Numbered from the stretch's first letter, positions 7,241 to 14,965 are shown. The stretch: DNA of 16,858 nt from Candidatus Omnitrophota bacterium (GCA_028717765.1 JAQUNE010000010.1:1-16858), one strand, 5' to 3'. Program-made: numbers and translations. The notes: generated by a model from the letters alone, not told the origin.

Positions 7241-7281
7241 GTATTTCCCTAAAAGATTTTATTTAATTTCCGCGAGAGAAA

Positions 7282-7290
7282 TGGTACAAT
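7282..7290 (+). promoter_or_regulatory. Extended -10 promoter directly before the ECF sigma factor start
   Basis: TGG followed by TACAAT (7285-7290) forms an extended -10 element. The -35 position about 17 nt upstream is poor (TTTAAT, 7262-7267), as is common for extended -10 promoters. The expected start at about 7296-7298 is only 2-4 nt before the ATG at 7300, giving an almost leaderless mRNA. No Shine-Dalgarno is visible before that ATG, which fits. Confidence 0.55.
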
Positions 7291-7299
7291 ATTTCCATT

Positions 7300-7899
7300 A
7301 TGGACGATCTGGAGTTTGTCCAGAGGTGTGTCAAGGGGGACAGCCTTGCCTGGGACGAATTCGTCGAGAGGTACTCTCGCCTGATCTACAGTTATATCTA
7401 CCAGGTTTTAGGTTCCCGGCATCCTGGGCTATCCTATGAAGACCACGCCGCAGATATTTTTCAAGAAATATTCCTTCTGTTGACCAAAGACAATTACTAT
7501 AAATTAAAAAGTTTTAAAGCGAAGAACGGCTGCAGCCTTGCCAGCTGGTTGCGTCAGATCACGGTTAATTATTCTATCGATTATTTGCGCCGTGAGAAAA
7601 AAACTTTCTCCCTGGAAGAAGAACGCGAAAATGGTTTTTCTCTTAAGGATATACTTGCGGATACAGGCCTTTCTGCCGGAGATCAGGTTTCTCAGGAAGA
7701 AATATTGGCCAATTTAGCAGGTTGCGTTGAGGAGCTGGGAACAGAAGAAAAATTTTTCCTGGAGATGCACCTGGAGAGAGCTTTAAGCGCCGAGGAGTTG
7801 AGTAGATTTTTTAAAGTCAGAAGGGGAGCAATTGATATGCGTAAATGGCGCATTATCGAAAGCCTGAAGGACTGTTTCAGGCGTAAAGGTTTTTTGTGA
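7300..7899 (+). CDS. ECF-type RNA polymerase sigma factor
   Basis: A sigma-70 family regulator of 199 aa. Region 2 covers about residues 5-100: DEFVERYSRLIYSYIYQVL, then the EDHAADIFQEIFLLL core-binding segment, then SLASWLRQITVNYSIDYLRRE, the DNA-melting and -10 recognition helix. Region 4 is about 133-193, with a helix-turn-helix around LSAEELSRFFKVRRGAIDMR; the usual TVKSRL-type recognition helix reads AIDMRKWRI, so its -35 target may be unusual. The linker between them is charged. ATG 7300 has no Shine-Dalgarno but sits right after an extended -10 element. The next gene, 47 nt downstream, encodes a zinc-finger protein of anti-sigma type, the classic sigma / anti-sigma order. Its regulon is unknown; autoregulation cannot be judged because no -35/-10 pair of ECF type was recognised upstream. 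Confidence 0.88.
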   Translation: MDDLEFVQRCVKGDSLAWDEFVERYSRLIYSYIYQVLGSRHPGLSYEDHAADIFQEIFLLLTKDNYYKLKSFKAKNGCSLASWLRQITVNYSIDYLRREKKTFSLEEERENGFSLKDILADTGLSAGDQVSQEEILANLAGCVEELGTEEKFFLEMHLERALSAEELSRFFKVRRGAIDMRKWRIIESLKDCFRRKGFL

Positions 7900-7946
7900 G
7901 ATTTTGCCACTCTTATCGTCTATTGTATTAGGAGAGGAATGTAAAA

Positions 7947-8651
7947 ATGCAGGATAAATTCGAGCGTTTAGTAAAGATTGCCTATGGGAAATGGAAAACC
8001 AGTTTTCCTAAGGAAGAAAAAATACACCCCACAGAAGAGCAGATGGCATGTTTTCTTGAAGATAGACTTTCTCTCCCGGAGAAAGACAATCTAGAAATTC
8101 ACCTCTTAAGTTGTAAAATTTGTGCGGATAATTTCGCAATGCAATTGAAATTAAGAGAGGGCGAGGAAAATAAAGTTCCCGATGATTTATTGGAAAAAGT
8201 GAAAAATTTAGTGCGCAATGAAAAGGAATTGCCGTTTTTAGAGGTATTTTTAAAATTAAAGGAAGATGTTTTTGAATTGATTAGCACTACCGGGGATGTG
8301 CTGGTTGGCCAGGAATTGATCCCTGCAGTGATCTTACGTAGCCGCAAGATCGATAAATTCAAGGACGAGGTAACCATTTTTAAAGATTTTAAGGACCTGC
8401 GAGTAGAGATCAAGATAGAAAATAAACCTGGAAAATATTTTGATCTTACGGTGATTGCTAAAGATAAGGTTAGCTCTGGAATAATTAAGGATCTAAGGGT
8501 TACTTTGATTAGAGACGACTTAGAGTTGGCTTCATATCTCGGCGAATCAGGAAAAGTAATTTTTGAACATATTAATATGGGAAAATATACGGTTGAGTTA
8601 TCGGATATTGAGGCTAAGATAGCCTCAATTTTACTGGAGATCAAAACTTAA
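7947..8651 (+). CDS. Soluble zinc-finger (ZAS-type) anti-sigma-like protein with C-terminal beta domain
   Basis: 234 aa, no TM helix. Residues 27-60 form the anti-sigma zinc-finger block: H27, C35, then LEIHLLSCKIC with H52-x3-C56-x2-C59, the HxxxCxxC hallmark of ZAS/zf-HC2 proteins that hold ECF sigma factors inactive. A lysine- and glutamate-rich stretch (65-110) follows. Residues about 115-232 look like an all-beta transthyretin or CnaB-like domain, with LRVTLIRDDLELAS, SGKVIFEHI and MGKYTVELSD strands. Most membrane stress anti-sigmas have a TM helix here; this one lacks it. GGAGAGGA (7931-7938) precedes the ATG by 8 nt. Its TAA shares one base with the ATG of the CHAT gene, so the two are tightly coupled, and the charged linker is an attractive cleavage target for that protease. 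The anti-sigma role is inferred from motif plus gene order. Confidence 0.82.
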   Translation: MQDKFERLVKIAYGKWKTSFPKEEKIHPTEEQMACFLEDRLSLPEKDNLEIHLLSCKICADNFAMQLKLREGEENKVPDDLLEKVKNLVRNEKELPFLEVFLKLKEDVFELISTTGDVLVGQELIPAVILRSRKIDKFKDEVTIFKDFKDLRVEIKIENKPGKYFDLTVIAKDKVSSGIIKDLRVTLIRDDLELASYLGESGKVIFEHINMGKYTVELSDIEAKIASILLEIKT

Positions 8652-10852
8652 TGAGAGATGCCCAGCCTTTAGTTTTAGAGATCATGAAGCAGGGAGACCA
8701 GCTTTCCATGAGCCTCTTTGAGCAGAGGGATCTGGCTTCGACAATCAGGCATTACCATCAGAGCAGGGTTTCCTTTCCGCAAATTAACCGTTTATGCCAA
8801 GAGAACATCTTTTTATTAAATAAAATTTGCATAGAAAAGAGCAGTGAGCAGGATATTATTCCCAGGCTGAAAAAAACTAGCCAGCTGCTCTGGGACCATT
8901 TATTTATCCGGCCGGTTAAGGAAAAACTTAAAAATAGTTCTCCTCGGAACCTGATTTTATCTATCGACGAAGAATTAATTAACATCCCTTGGGAGTTTCT
9001 TTATGACGGCGCAGATTTTTTATGCCTAAAATTTGGCTTGGGTAGGCTGGTAAGGGCGAGTAGCCAGGTAGAAGCTCCGCAATACCGCCAGTTAAATTCC
9101 AGCCTTAAAATGTTAATCCTCGCTAATCCTACCAATGATTTAAAGTCCGCATATCTTGAGGGAAAATTTATTCGCAACCACTTTGACCGTAAAAGAAGCC
9201 AGGTGAAGATAAATTTTAAATCTACCCAGATCGAGACATTATATGTAAAAAAGAACCTGCACGATTACGATATTGTGCATTTTGCCGGGCATTGTGAACA
9301 CGACAAGGATAATCCTAGGCAGTCAGGATGGGTTTTAAGCGACGGAAAATTTAGTGCCCAGGATATACAGGTTTTAGGAGAAGCATTCTCTTTGCCGCAT
9401 CTGGTTTTCGCCAATGCCTGCCACTCTGCGGAATTTGAAATTGACCCTTTGGCCACAGATTATCAACATAAAACCTATAATTTAGCCGCGGCATTTTTAT
9501 TTTCAGGTGTCAGGCATTATATCGGCTGTGGTTGGAAGATCGAGGATCCAGTATCGTTAAGCTTTGCCAAGGAATTTTATGCCTTATTAATTAACGGTGA
9601 ATGTATCGGGGAATGCGTACGCAGGTCGCGTTTAAAGCTGATTGAAGAATACGGCATAGCTTCATATTTTTGGGCGAGCCATTTACTTTACGGGGACCCG
9701 AATTTTTCCTTTTTCTTGAATCAAAACAAACCCTTAGCAAGGAAAGTTTTTCCTAAATTTTTAATTTTGAAAAAATCCCACCTAAAGTTTTCTTTCGTAG
9801 TTATCATATTATTTATTGCGCTGTTTTCCTTCTGGTTATTGCCGACGAAGAATCCCCGCGCATATATGGATTTTTTACAGGCGCGCCGTTTATTTTCAAA
9901 AGGAGCAAATCTTCAAGTGGTTTCTTTGTCCGGCGCAATTATACAAAAAGACCCTATGTTTTTAGAGATCTATCCTTTGCTGGCAGATACCTATCAGCGT
10001 TTGGGAGACCGCAAAAGTGCGGTAAGATGTTATTTTGATTATATTCTGCAGGCACAAAAGAAACATGACCATAAAAGCCTTGCTTTTGCCTATATCGGCC
10101 TTGCCTGGGTCTATCAGTTATCCGGCGAATATACAAAAGCCTTTGATTTTTATCAACAGGCGCTGAGTTTAACCAGTAAAACTAACGATAAATTAAATCA
10201 GGCAGTGGCGTTACGTAAATTAGCGGTCTGGTATATCGATAAAGAACAGTATGATAAAGCACTCGAATTGCTCACCAAGAGTTCGGAGATCAACCGCGAA
10301 CGGCAGCATATTTATGCACATCGCTATAACCTGGCTTGTGATAATTTTGATTTAGGCTTAGTATTTTCTGATAAGGGGGACCTAAGCGCGGCAGGTGAGT
10401 TTTACCGAAAAAGCAAGGCACTATTCGAAAAGTTGAAACTGAAAAACGAATTAAGTGATTTTTATTTTAACCAGGGTGAAATATATTTATTTGAAAAACA
10501 ATATCAGAAAGCGTTGGAGTATTATCAACGCGGGCTTTCCATAGACAAAGAAAAAAATGACCTGCCGAGCGTTGCCTGTGATTATGATATGATTGGAGAA
10601 TTGTATGCTGAGTTGGGGAATTTGGAAAAAGCAGGGCAATCTTACCAGTTGGGGGTAAAAATTGCCAAAGAGATAAATGCCGAGCCGGAATTAGCTTCTT
10701 TATATTATAATCTTGGGCTTTTATCCAAGCAGGAAAAACATTACAGCCAGGCCAGGGAATATCTGCGTTCTTCCCAGGAGCTTTATCGAAAGATGGGGCT
10801 GACTGAATATCAGAAGATTAGGGATGAATTCGTAGAGTTAGCGCAGGATTAA
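8651..10852 (+). CDS. CHAT caspase-like protease - transmembrane helix - TPR protein
   Basis: 733 aa in three parts. Residues about 95-355 form a CHAT domain, a separase/caspase-fold peptidase: LSIDEELINIPWEFL at its front, the histidine block DIVHFAGHCEHD with H214, and the cysteine block LVFANACHSA with C257, so the catalytic dyad is intact. The end reads ASHLLYGDPNFSF, typical of CHAT C-termini. One TM helix spans 380-397 (FVVIILFIALFSFWLL), preceded by lysines, which predicts CHAT in the cytoplasm and the C-terminus in the periplasm. Residues about 435-720 are some seven TPR-like repeats (for example YIGLAWVYQLSGEYTKAFDFY and FYFNQGEIYLFEKQYQKALEY). GGAG lies 11 nt upstream of the ATG, which shares one base with the anti-sigma stop. 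A TPR sensor driving a cytoplasmic protease that cuts the neighbouring anti-sigma is my inference. Confidence 0.93.
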   Translation: MRDAQPLVLEIMKQGDQLSMSLFEQRDLASTIRHYHQSRVSFPQINRLCQENIFLLNKICIEKSSEQDIIPRLKKTSQLLWDHLFIRPVKEKLKNSSPRNLILSIDEELINIPWEFLYDGADFLCLKFGLGRLVRASSQVEAPQYRQLNSSLKMLILANPTNDLKSAYLEGKFIRNHFDRKRSQVKINFKSTQIETLYVKKNLHDYDIVHFAGHCEHDKDNPRQSGWVLSDGKFSAQDIQVLGEAFSLPHLVFANACHSAEFEIDPLATDYQHKTYNLAAAFLFSGVRHYIGCGWKIEDPVSLSFAKEFYALLINGECIGECVRRSRLKLIEEYGIASYFWASHLLYGDPNFSFFLNQNKPLARKVFPKFLILKKSHLKFSFVVIILFIALFSFWLLPTKNPRAYMDFLQARRLFSKGANLQVVSLSGAIIQKDPMFLEIYPLLADTYQRLGDRKSAVRCYFDYILQAQKKHDHKSLAFAYIGLAWVYQLSGEYTKAFDFYQQALSLTSKTNDKLNQAVALRKLAVWYIDKEQYDKALELLTKSSEINRERQHIYAHRYNLACDNFDLGLVFSDKGDLSAAGEFYRKSKALFEKLKLKNELSDFYFNQGEIYLFEKQYQKALEYYQRGLSIDKEKNDLPSVACDYDMIGELYAELGNLEKAGQSYQLGVKIAKEINAEPELASLYYNLGLLSKQEKHYSQAREYLRSSQELYRKMGLTEYQKIRDEFVELAQD

Positions 10853-11400
10853 TTGCCTTTTTTCTTTGAAGTTAAACCGGGCCCAGATGCCTGATGAATG
10901 ACTTGTTTGGGGTAGTGCCTTTCGATGGCGATAAGGCTATCTTTGTCAAAACGTAGGTAATATCCTTCGTGTGCGAAAAATACAGGGAGAATAAATATGG
11001 TAAAAGCCCTCCAACGGTTAATTTGATAGATCCAAACATTTCCATTACCGCTGATCTTATCCGGCTCCCCTAACATTAGCTCGACTTCTTTTTTATTAAG
11101 GCCAGGAGTAACCTTTAATTGGCGCATATTGCCTTTAATTTCTTCACTTAAATCAGGATGTGTTGAGATATATTTTTCTACCTCTTCTTTAAGTGCTGTA
11201 ATATCCTCAATATACATTTCGTTTTCCCGGAAGTCGTGGATTGTTTCTACGTTTTTCTTACTACCCATCATACCTTTTACTTTTTTTTCTTCGCGGGTAA
11301 AGCTGTATAATTCATTATAATTGGCAGAGGTCGGGATTGAGCAACCGGTGCAGCAGAGCATAGTGCTTAAAATTGTTAGGGAAATAATCGTTTTTTTCAT
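10849..11400 (-). CDS. Probable lipoprotein with BamE/SmpA-OmlA-like domain
   Basis: 183 aa on the minus strand. The N-terminus is a short basic and hydrophobic signal (MKKTIISLTILSTMLCC) ending in TGC, with C20 as the likely lipidated cysteine; Cys at the -3 position is unusual for a lipobox. Residues 97-162 (TPGLNKKEVELMLGEPDKI, then GNVWIYQ and YYLRFDKDSLIAIERH) follow the SmpA/OmlA/BamE pattern, a small fold used by outer-membrane-associated lipoproteins. The middle (55-95) is charged and helical. It is a single-gene unit with its own promoter. Its stop codon overlaps the CHAT gene stop, convergent. BamE itself is shorter; a role in outer-membrane assembly is only suggested. Confidence 0.8.
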   Translation of the reverse strand: MKKTIISLTILSTMLCCTGCSIPTSANYNELYSFTREEKKVKGMMGSKKNVETIHDFRENEMYIEDITALKEEVEKYISTHPDLSEEIKGNMRQLKVTPGLNKKEVELMLGEPDKISGNGNVWIYQINRWRAFTIFILPVFFAHEGYYLRFDKDSLIAIERHYPKQVIHQASGPGLTSKKKGN

Positions 11401-11422
11401 TTTTTACTATCCAATATCAAGG

Positions 11423-11451
11423 ATTTTAGAATAGTTTCGGGGTAATTGCAA
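11423..11451 (-). promoter_or_regulatory. Sigma70-like promoter for the lipoprotein gene
   Basis: Read on the minus strand: TTGCAA (11446-11451), a 17-nt spacer and TAAAAT (11423-11428). The expected start is about 16 nt upstream of the ATG at 11400. It is back-to-back with the kinase promoter, the two sharing a 116-nt intergenic region. Confidence 0.65.
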
Positions 11452-11469
11452 GAAGTTTTTAAATAGGGT

Positions 11470-11498
11470 TTGACTTATTACGGGTTAAATAGTATTAT
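11470..11498 (+). promoter_or_regulatory. Sigma70-like promoter for the PAS-kinase-PilZ gene
   Basis: TTGACT (11470-11475), a 17-nt spacer and TATTAT (11493-11498). Transcription would begin near 11505, essentially at the Shine-Dalgarno GGAG (11505-11508) of the kinase, so the 5' leader is only about 12 nt. Confidence 0.72.
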
Positions 11499-11516
11499 TA
11501 AATCGGAGAAAAAATC

Positions 11517-13466
11517 ATGAAAAGAAAGCAGAAGAGAAACGAAAATATTAAGGATTTGCGCGAAAAATATAAATTACTCGCGGAGCTTATGGATTATATT
11601 CCCGATGTAATTTATTTTAAGGATAAACATGGCCATCTGCTAATGGTGAATCAGGCGCATGCCAAAGGTCTGGGGTTAAGGCCTGAAGAGGTGGTAGGGA
11701 AAACAGACTTTGATATATTTCCCAAGGCGCGCGCGGAAAAGATGTTACAAGATGATTTAAAAGTAATTAAAACCGGTAAGGCGATTATTGATAAGGTGGA
11801 GCGCGCCACCCGCGCGGACGGCATTGATAATTATGTTTCTACCACAAAAATTCCCAGGCTGGATAGTCGGGGGAAGGTTATTGGGTTAATCGGGATCACC
11901 AGGGATATTACCAAACGCGTACAATTGGAGCGCCTGCAGGAAGAAACTGAAAAAATAAAAAGCAGGATCGATACCCTTGAGGAACTGAATAAAATAAAGT
12001 CAGGGTTGATTTCCGTGGTTTCGCATGAATTAAGAACGCCACTGGCAATCATTATGGAGGCTGTTGATCTGGTCTATGAACAGATTTCCGGTCCGCTTAA
12101 CGATAAACAACGCGAGGTCCTGGCAACGGCAAAAATCAATATCGAACGCCTAAAGAGGATGGTCGAGGAGCTTCTGGAAATGTCCAGGATAGAAAGCGCC
12201 CAATTTAGGCTGCGTTATTCCCTAGTAAATTTTAATGAATTACTCAAAGAAACCTCAGATTTTTTTGTTAAATTAGCTGCTGAAAAAGGGGTGAGCCTAG
12301 AATATGCATTGCCCGCAAAACAAATCAACGTATTTTTGGATTATTCCAGGGTAAGCCAGATCATCTCTAACCTGGTCAATAACGCGATTAAATTTACCGA
12401 AAAGGACGGAAGAATTATTGTAGAGCTTAAGCTTTTAGAAAATAAAATCAGGGTGGGGGTAATTGATACGGGTATTGGCATTTCTGGAGGTGACCTGCCA
12501 AAGTTATTCAATAAATTCGTGCAGGTCTCCAAGAAGCCGGAAGCAGAGAAAAAAGGCGTGGGCCTGGGGCTGTCGATCGTCAAGGAACTGGTAGAGAAGC
12601 ATGGAGGAGAAATTTGGGTGGAATCCAGATTAGGGGTAGGAAGTAAATTTTATTTTACCCTGCCCTTACTTTACACAACCAGCCAGTTAGGCCCGGAAGT
12701 TAAAGAGAAGATCAACAAGTTAATGGAAAAAGGCGTACCACTATCCTTAATCAATATCTTGGTAGTTAATTATAGAAAGTTTAAAGAACGGATCAACCTT
12801 AAGCCAGAACAATTCTTTACGGAGCTATCTTTAATTATCGAAAAAATTCTTAATGAATTTAGCGGAAAAAGGAATGAGAAAGCAAGATTGCTTTTTATGG
12901 ACGAGAAATTTGGAGAATGCAGTATTATTTGCCCTGAGGTAAGCGAAGAAGAAGTTGCTAAATTATGTAAATTACTCAAGGGCAGGATACTTGACTTTAT
13001 TGCGAAAAATAAAATTTCTGGAATTTTTATCAATATCGGCATCCTTTCTTATCCGGAAAGAAAAAGTTCTGGTTCTGTGCAGCAATTATTAGCCAACTTG
13101 AATATTAAAAAAGTTTATATTGGTTCGGAAACCAGGAAATTCGAGAGGATTAATTATAAGGCGGAAATAGAAACGCTTTGCGTTGGCCAGCCAGCGCAGT
13201 TTTCCCAGACCATTGATATCTCCCAGGGGGGAGTATGTTTCTTAAGCCCCCGGCCATTAAAGACAGATTCAAAGATCAATATTCGGCTGCGGTTCGGTAA
13301 AGAGAAGAAAATATTTTCTGCTGATGGCCGTGTTGCTTGGATAAAGAGGATAGAGGCAACCGCAAAAGCTGCGTCTCAATACAGGATCGGAATTGAATTC
13401 TCCGGGTTAAGCAAGCTTGATAAGAAAAGGATCCTTAAATTCATTAAGTCAATCTCCAGCCGTTAA
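11517..13466 (+). CDS. Soluble PAS-histidine kinase fused to a degenerate GGDEF-like region and a PilZ domain
   Basis: 649 aa, no TM segment. Domains in order: PAS (about 20-135, starting MDYIPDVIYFKDKHGH and ending IGLIGITRDITKR); coiled linker; HisKA with SHELRTPL, phospho-acceptor H170; HATPase with N-box NLVNNAIKF (285-293), DTGIG (317-321) and GVGLGLSIV (347-355); a region (about 408-515) that follows a GGDEF fold in outline (INILVVNYRKFKERI, then INIGILSYPE) but has MDEKFGE in place of GG(D/E)EF, so it is not a cyclase; and PilZ (539-645) with RKFER (540-544) and DISQGG (567-572), the c-di-GMP-binding residues. It is probably a cytoplasmic kinase whose output or location responds to c-di-GMP. 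No response regulator is adjacent. It has a promoter and a Shine-Dalgarno 8 nt upstream; the glycosyltransferase gene follows after 14 nt. Confidence 0.92.
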   Translation: MKRKQKRNENIKDLREKYKLLAELMDYIPDVIYFKDKHGHLLMVNQAHAKGLGLRPEEVVGKTDFDIFPKARAEKMLQDDLKVIKTGKAIIDKVERATRADGIDNYVSTTKIPRLDSRGKVIGLIGITRDITKRVQLERLQEETEKIKSRIDTLEELNKIKSGLISVVSHELRTPLAIIMEAVDLVYEQISGPLNDKQREVLATAKINIERLKRMVEELLEMSRIESAQFRLRYSLVNFNELLKETSDFFVKLAAEKGVSLEYALPAKQINVFLDYSRVSQIISNLVNNAIKFTEKDGRIIVELKLLENKIRVGVIDTGIGISGGDLPKLFNKFVQVSKKPEAEKKGVGLGLSIVKELVEKHGGEIWVESRLGVGSKFYFTLPLLYTTSQLGPEVKEKINKLMEKGVPLSLINILVVNYRKFKERINLKPEQFFTELSLIIEKILNEFSGKRNEKARLLFMDEKFGECSIICPEVSEEEVAKLCKLLKGRILDFIAKNKISGIFINIGILSYPERKSSGSVQQLLANLNIKKVYIGSETRKFERINYKAEIETLCVGQPAQFSQTIDISQGGVCFLSPRPLKTDSKINIRLRFGKEKKIFSADGRVAWIKRIEATAKAASQYRIGIEFSGLSKLDKKRILKFIKSISSR

Positions 13467-13480
13467 ATAAACCAACCAGA

Positions 13481-14908
13481 ATGAAAATTAAAAACTCTCA
13501 GTATATATCTTTGCTCTTATGGATGGCAGGGCTATTGACCTTTGCGGTAGCGCGTGCTCCAGGAGGGCTGGATGTGGATGCCTGTAATTATGCAGTGGTG
13601 GCAAAAGAGGTTTTACGTTCGCACCACTGGTTAAAGATGTTTGATCCAGTTTACCAAGGAGTTTTTTATTATCATTTTCCTTTGACTATCTGGGTGACGG
13701 CATTATTTTTTAAACTTTTCGGGGTAAGCGCATTTATTGCGTCTTTGTTTTCCATGCTTTGTAATCTTGCTTTAGTAGTAGTACTATTTTATTTTGGAAA
13801 ACTGCTTAAAAATCAATGGGTGGGTTTTTTTGCTGGCCTTTGTTTACTACTTACCAATCATGTAGTGCGCCTGGCGATGCAGTGCCGGATGGATATACCG
13901 GTAAGCTTGTTTATTACTTTGGCGATTTTAAGTTTTCTCTTAGCAGAGAAGCGTTCCAGGCTTTATTATCTTCTTTTTGGCCTATTTAGCTTTCTGGCAA
14001 TATTTACCAAAGACGTTACTGGCCTGGCACCCTTGGGGATAGTTTTTATTTATTTGGTTTTAAGGCGCAGGTGGAAAGAATTCTTTCACCCGTTATTTAT
14101 TTCAGGGATACTTATTGCCTTTCTGCCCTTAATATTCTGGATTTGGCTGGATGAGAACACCTTATTTAATGGCTGGTGGTATTGGAATTTTCTCCATCTT
14201 CTAAGTTCCCACGCTTTTACCATCCCTTGGTACTATTATATTGTAACCTTACTAAAGAAATATTTCTATTTTTTGCCTTTTGTAATCTATGGAGGCATTT
14301 TAGGTTTTAAAGAAATGCGCAAACATAAAAATTTTGACAGTTTACTTTTGATCATCTGGGCGATATTTTTGCCATTTGTTTTTTCTTTTGGCAGGCAGAA
14401 ACTGCATTATTTTATCCTCTCGATGTACCCGGCTACTTCATTACTGGCAGGAATTGCTTTTGATAAAATATTCAATGACACGGTTAAACAAAGGATCGTA
14501 ACTGGGTTAAAGTACATTTTGATTGCCGCCACAATAGTATTTCTTTTCTTTCCCCTTGATTTAGAGAGTAAGCGTTTTGAAGAGGCGGTGAAGATTTGCC
14601 CGGTTTTAGATCAATCCCTGAAAGAACTTCCAGGGTATGAATTTGTAGTTTATAAATATGATACCGCGGCAATGCTATTTTATTCGCAAGAGCTAAAACA
14701 GGTCAAGCCCTTTAATGAGCTTGCTATGCTGGAGAAAGAACTGAACCTGAGTTCTACCAAACCAAGGTTTATTTTCATTACTGAGAGCGATTTTAAACAG
14801 ATTGACCCTGCGCTTACGAAAAATTTTAGGGTATTTTTAAAATATAAAAATAGGTTAGTTGTCACAGACATTAAAGAAGCGCTTTTTGTTGCCACCCTAC
14901 CTAAGTAG
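13481..14908 (+). CDS. Integral membrane glycosyltransferase, PMT/ArnT-like (GT-C fold)
   Basis: 475 aa with about ten hydrophobic segments. The first external loop has the GT-C layout: GGLDVDACNYAVVAKEV with D31/D33, the place of the catalytic acidic motif of PMT/ArnT enzymes, then a tryptophan-rich stretch and YYHFPLTIWVTALFFKLFG, which matches the usual KPPL-x-x-W-x-x-A block except that the lysine is replaced (HFPL). RMDIPVSLFITLAIL resembles the family's second conserved loop. A C-terminal soluble part (about 365-475) ends the protein. Such enzymes move a sugar from a lipid-phosphate carrier to protein, lipid A or a polymer on the outer face of the inner membrane. It lies 14 nt after the kinase gene and has no clear Shine-Dalgarno, so it is probably read from the kinase transcript. 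Substrate unknown; PF13231-like membership is my best guess. Confidence 0.85.
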   Translation: MKIKNSQYISLLLWMAGLLTFAVARAPGGLDVDACNYAVVAKEVLRSHHWLKMFDPVYQGVFYYHFPLTIWVTALFFKLFGVSAFIASLFSMLCNLALVVVLFYFGKLLKNQWVGFFAGLCLLLTNHVVRLAMQCRMDIPVSLFITLAILSFLLAEKRSRLYYLLFGLFSFLAIFTKDVTGLAPLGIVFIYLVLRRRWKEFFHPLFISGILIAFLPLIFWIWLDENTLFNGWWYWNFLHLLSSHAFTIPWYYYIVTLLKKYFYFLPFVIYGGILGFKEMRKHKNFDSLLLIIWAIFLPFVFSFGRQKLHYFILSMYPATSLLAGIAFDKIFNDTVKQRIVTGLKYILIAATIVFLFFPLDLESKRFEEAVKICPVLDQSLKELPGYEFVVYKYDTAAMLFYSQELKQVKPFNELAMLEKELNLSSTKPRFIFITESDFKQIDPALTKNFRVFLKYKNRLVVTDIKEALFVATLPK

Positions 14909-14965
14909 TAAAATAATTAAAAAATTTTAGTGAGATTTTTCTACCTTCTACGTCAATTGTATTGA

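Noticed and set aside
7206..7439. Open frame bridging peptide 2 and the sigma factor
   Set aside because: A shadow of both neighbours in another frame; no Shine-Dalgarno and no recognisable protein.
8099..8644. 181-codon minus-strand frame opposite the anti-sigma gene
   Set aside because: Low-complexity Ser/Leu/Ile-rich translation typical of an antisense shadow; the plus gene has the zinc-finger motif and operon spacing.
7300..10852. A type III-E CRISPR (Craspase) locus
   Set aside because: No direct repeats, no gRAMP/Cas7-11 and no Csx30-like protein recognised; the CHAT protein has a TM helix and C-terminal TPRs, unlike Csx29 with N-terminal TPRs. Only the logic is similar.
14921..14940. 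Intrinsic terminator after the glycosyltransferase gene
   Set aside because: The only stem is about six A-T pairs, too weak to call.
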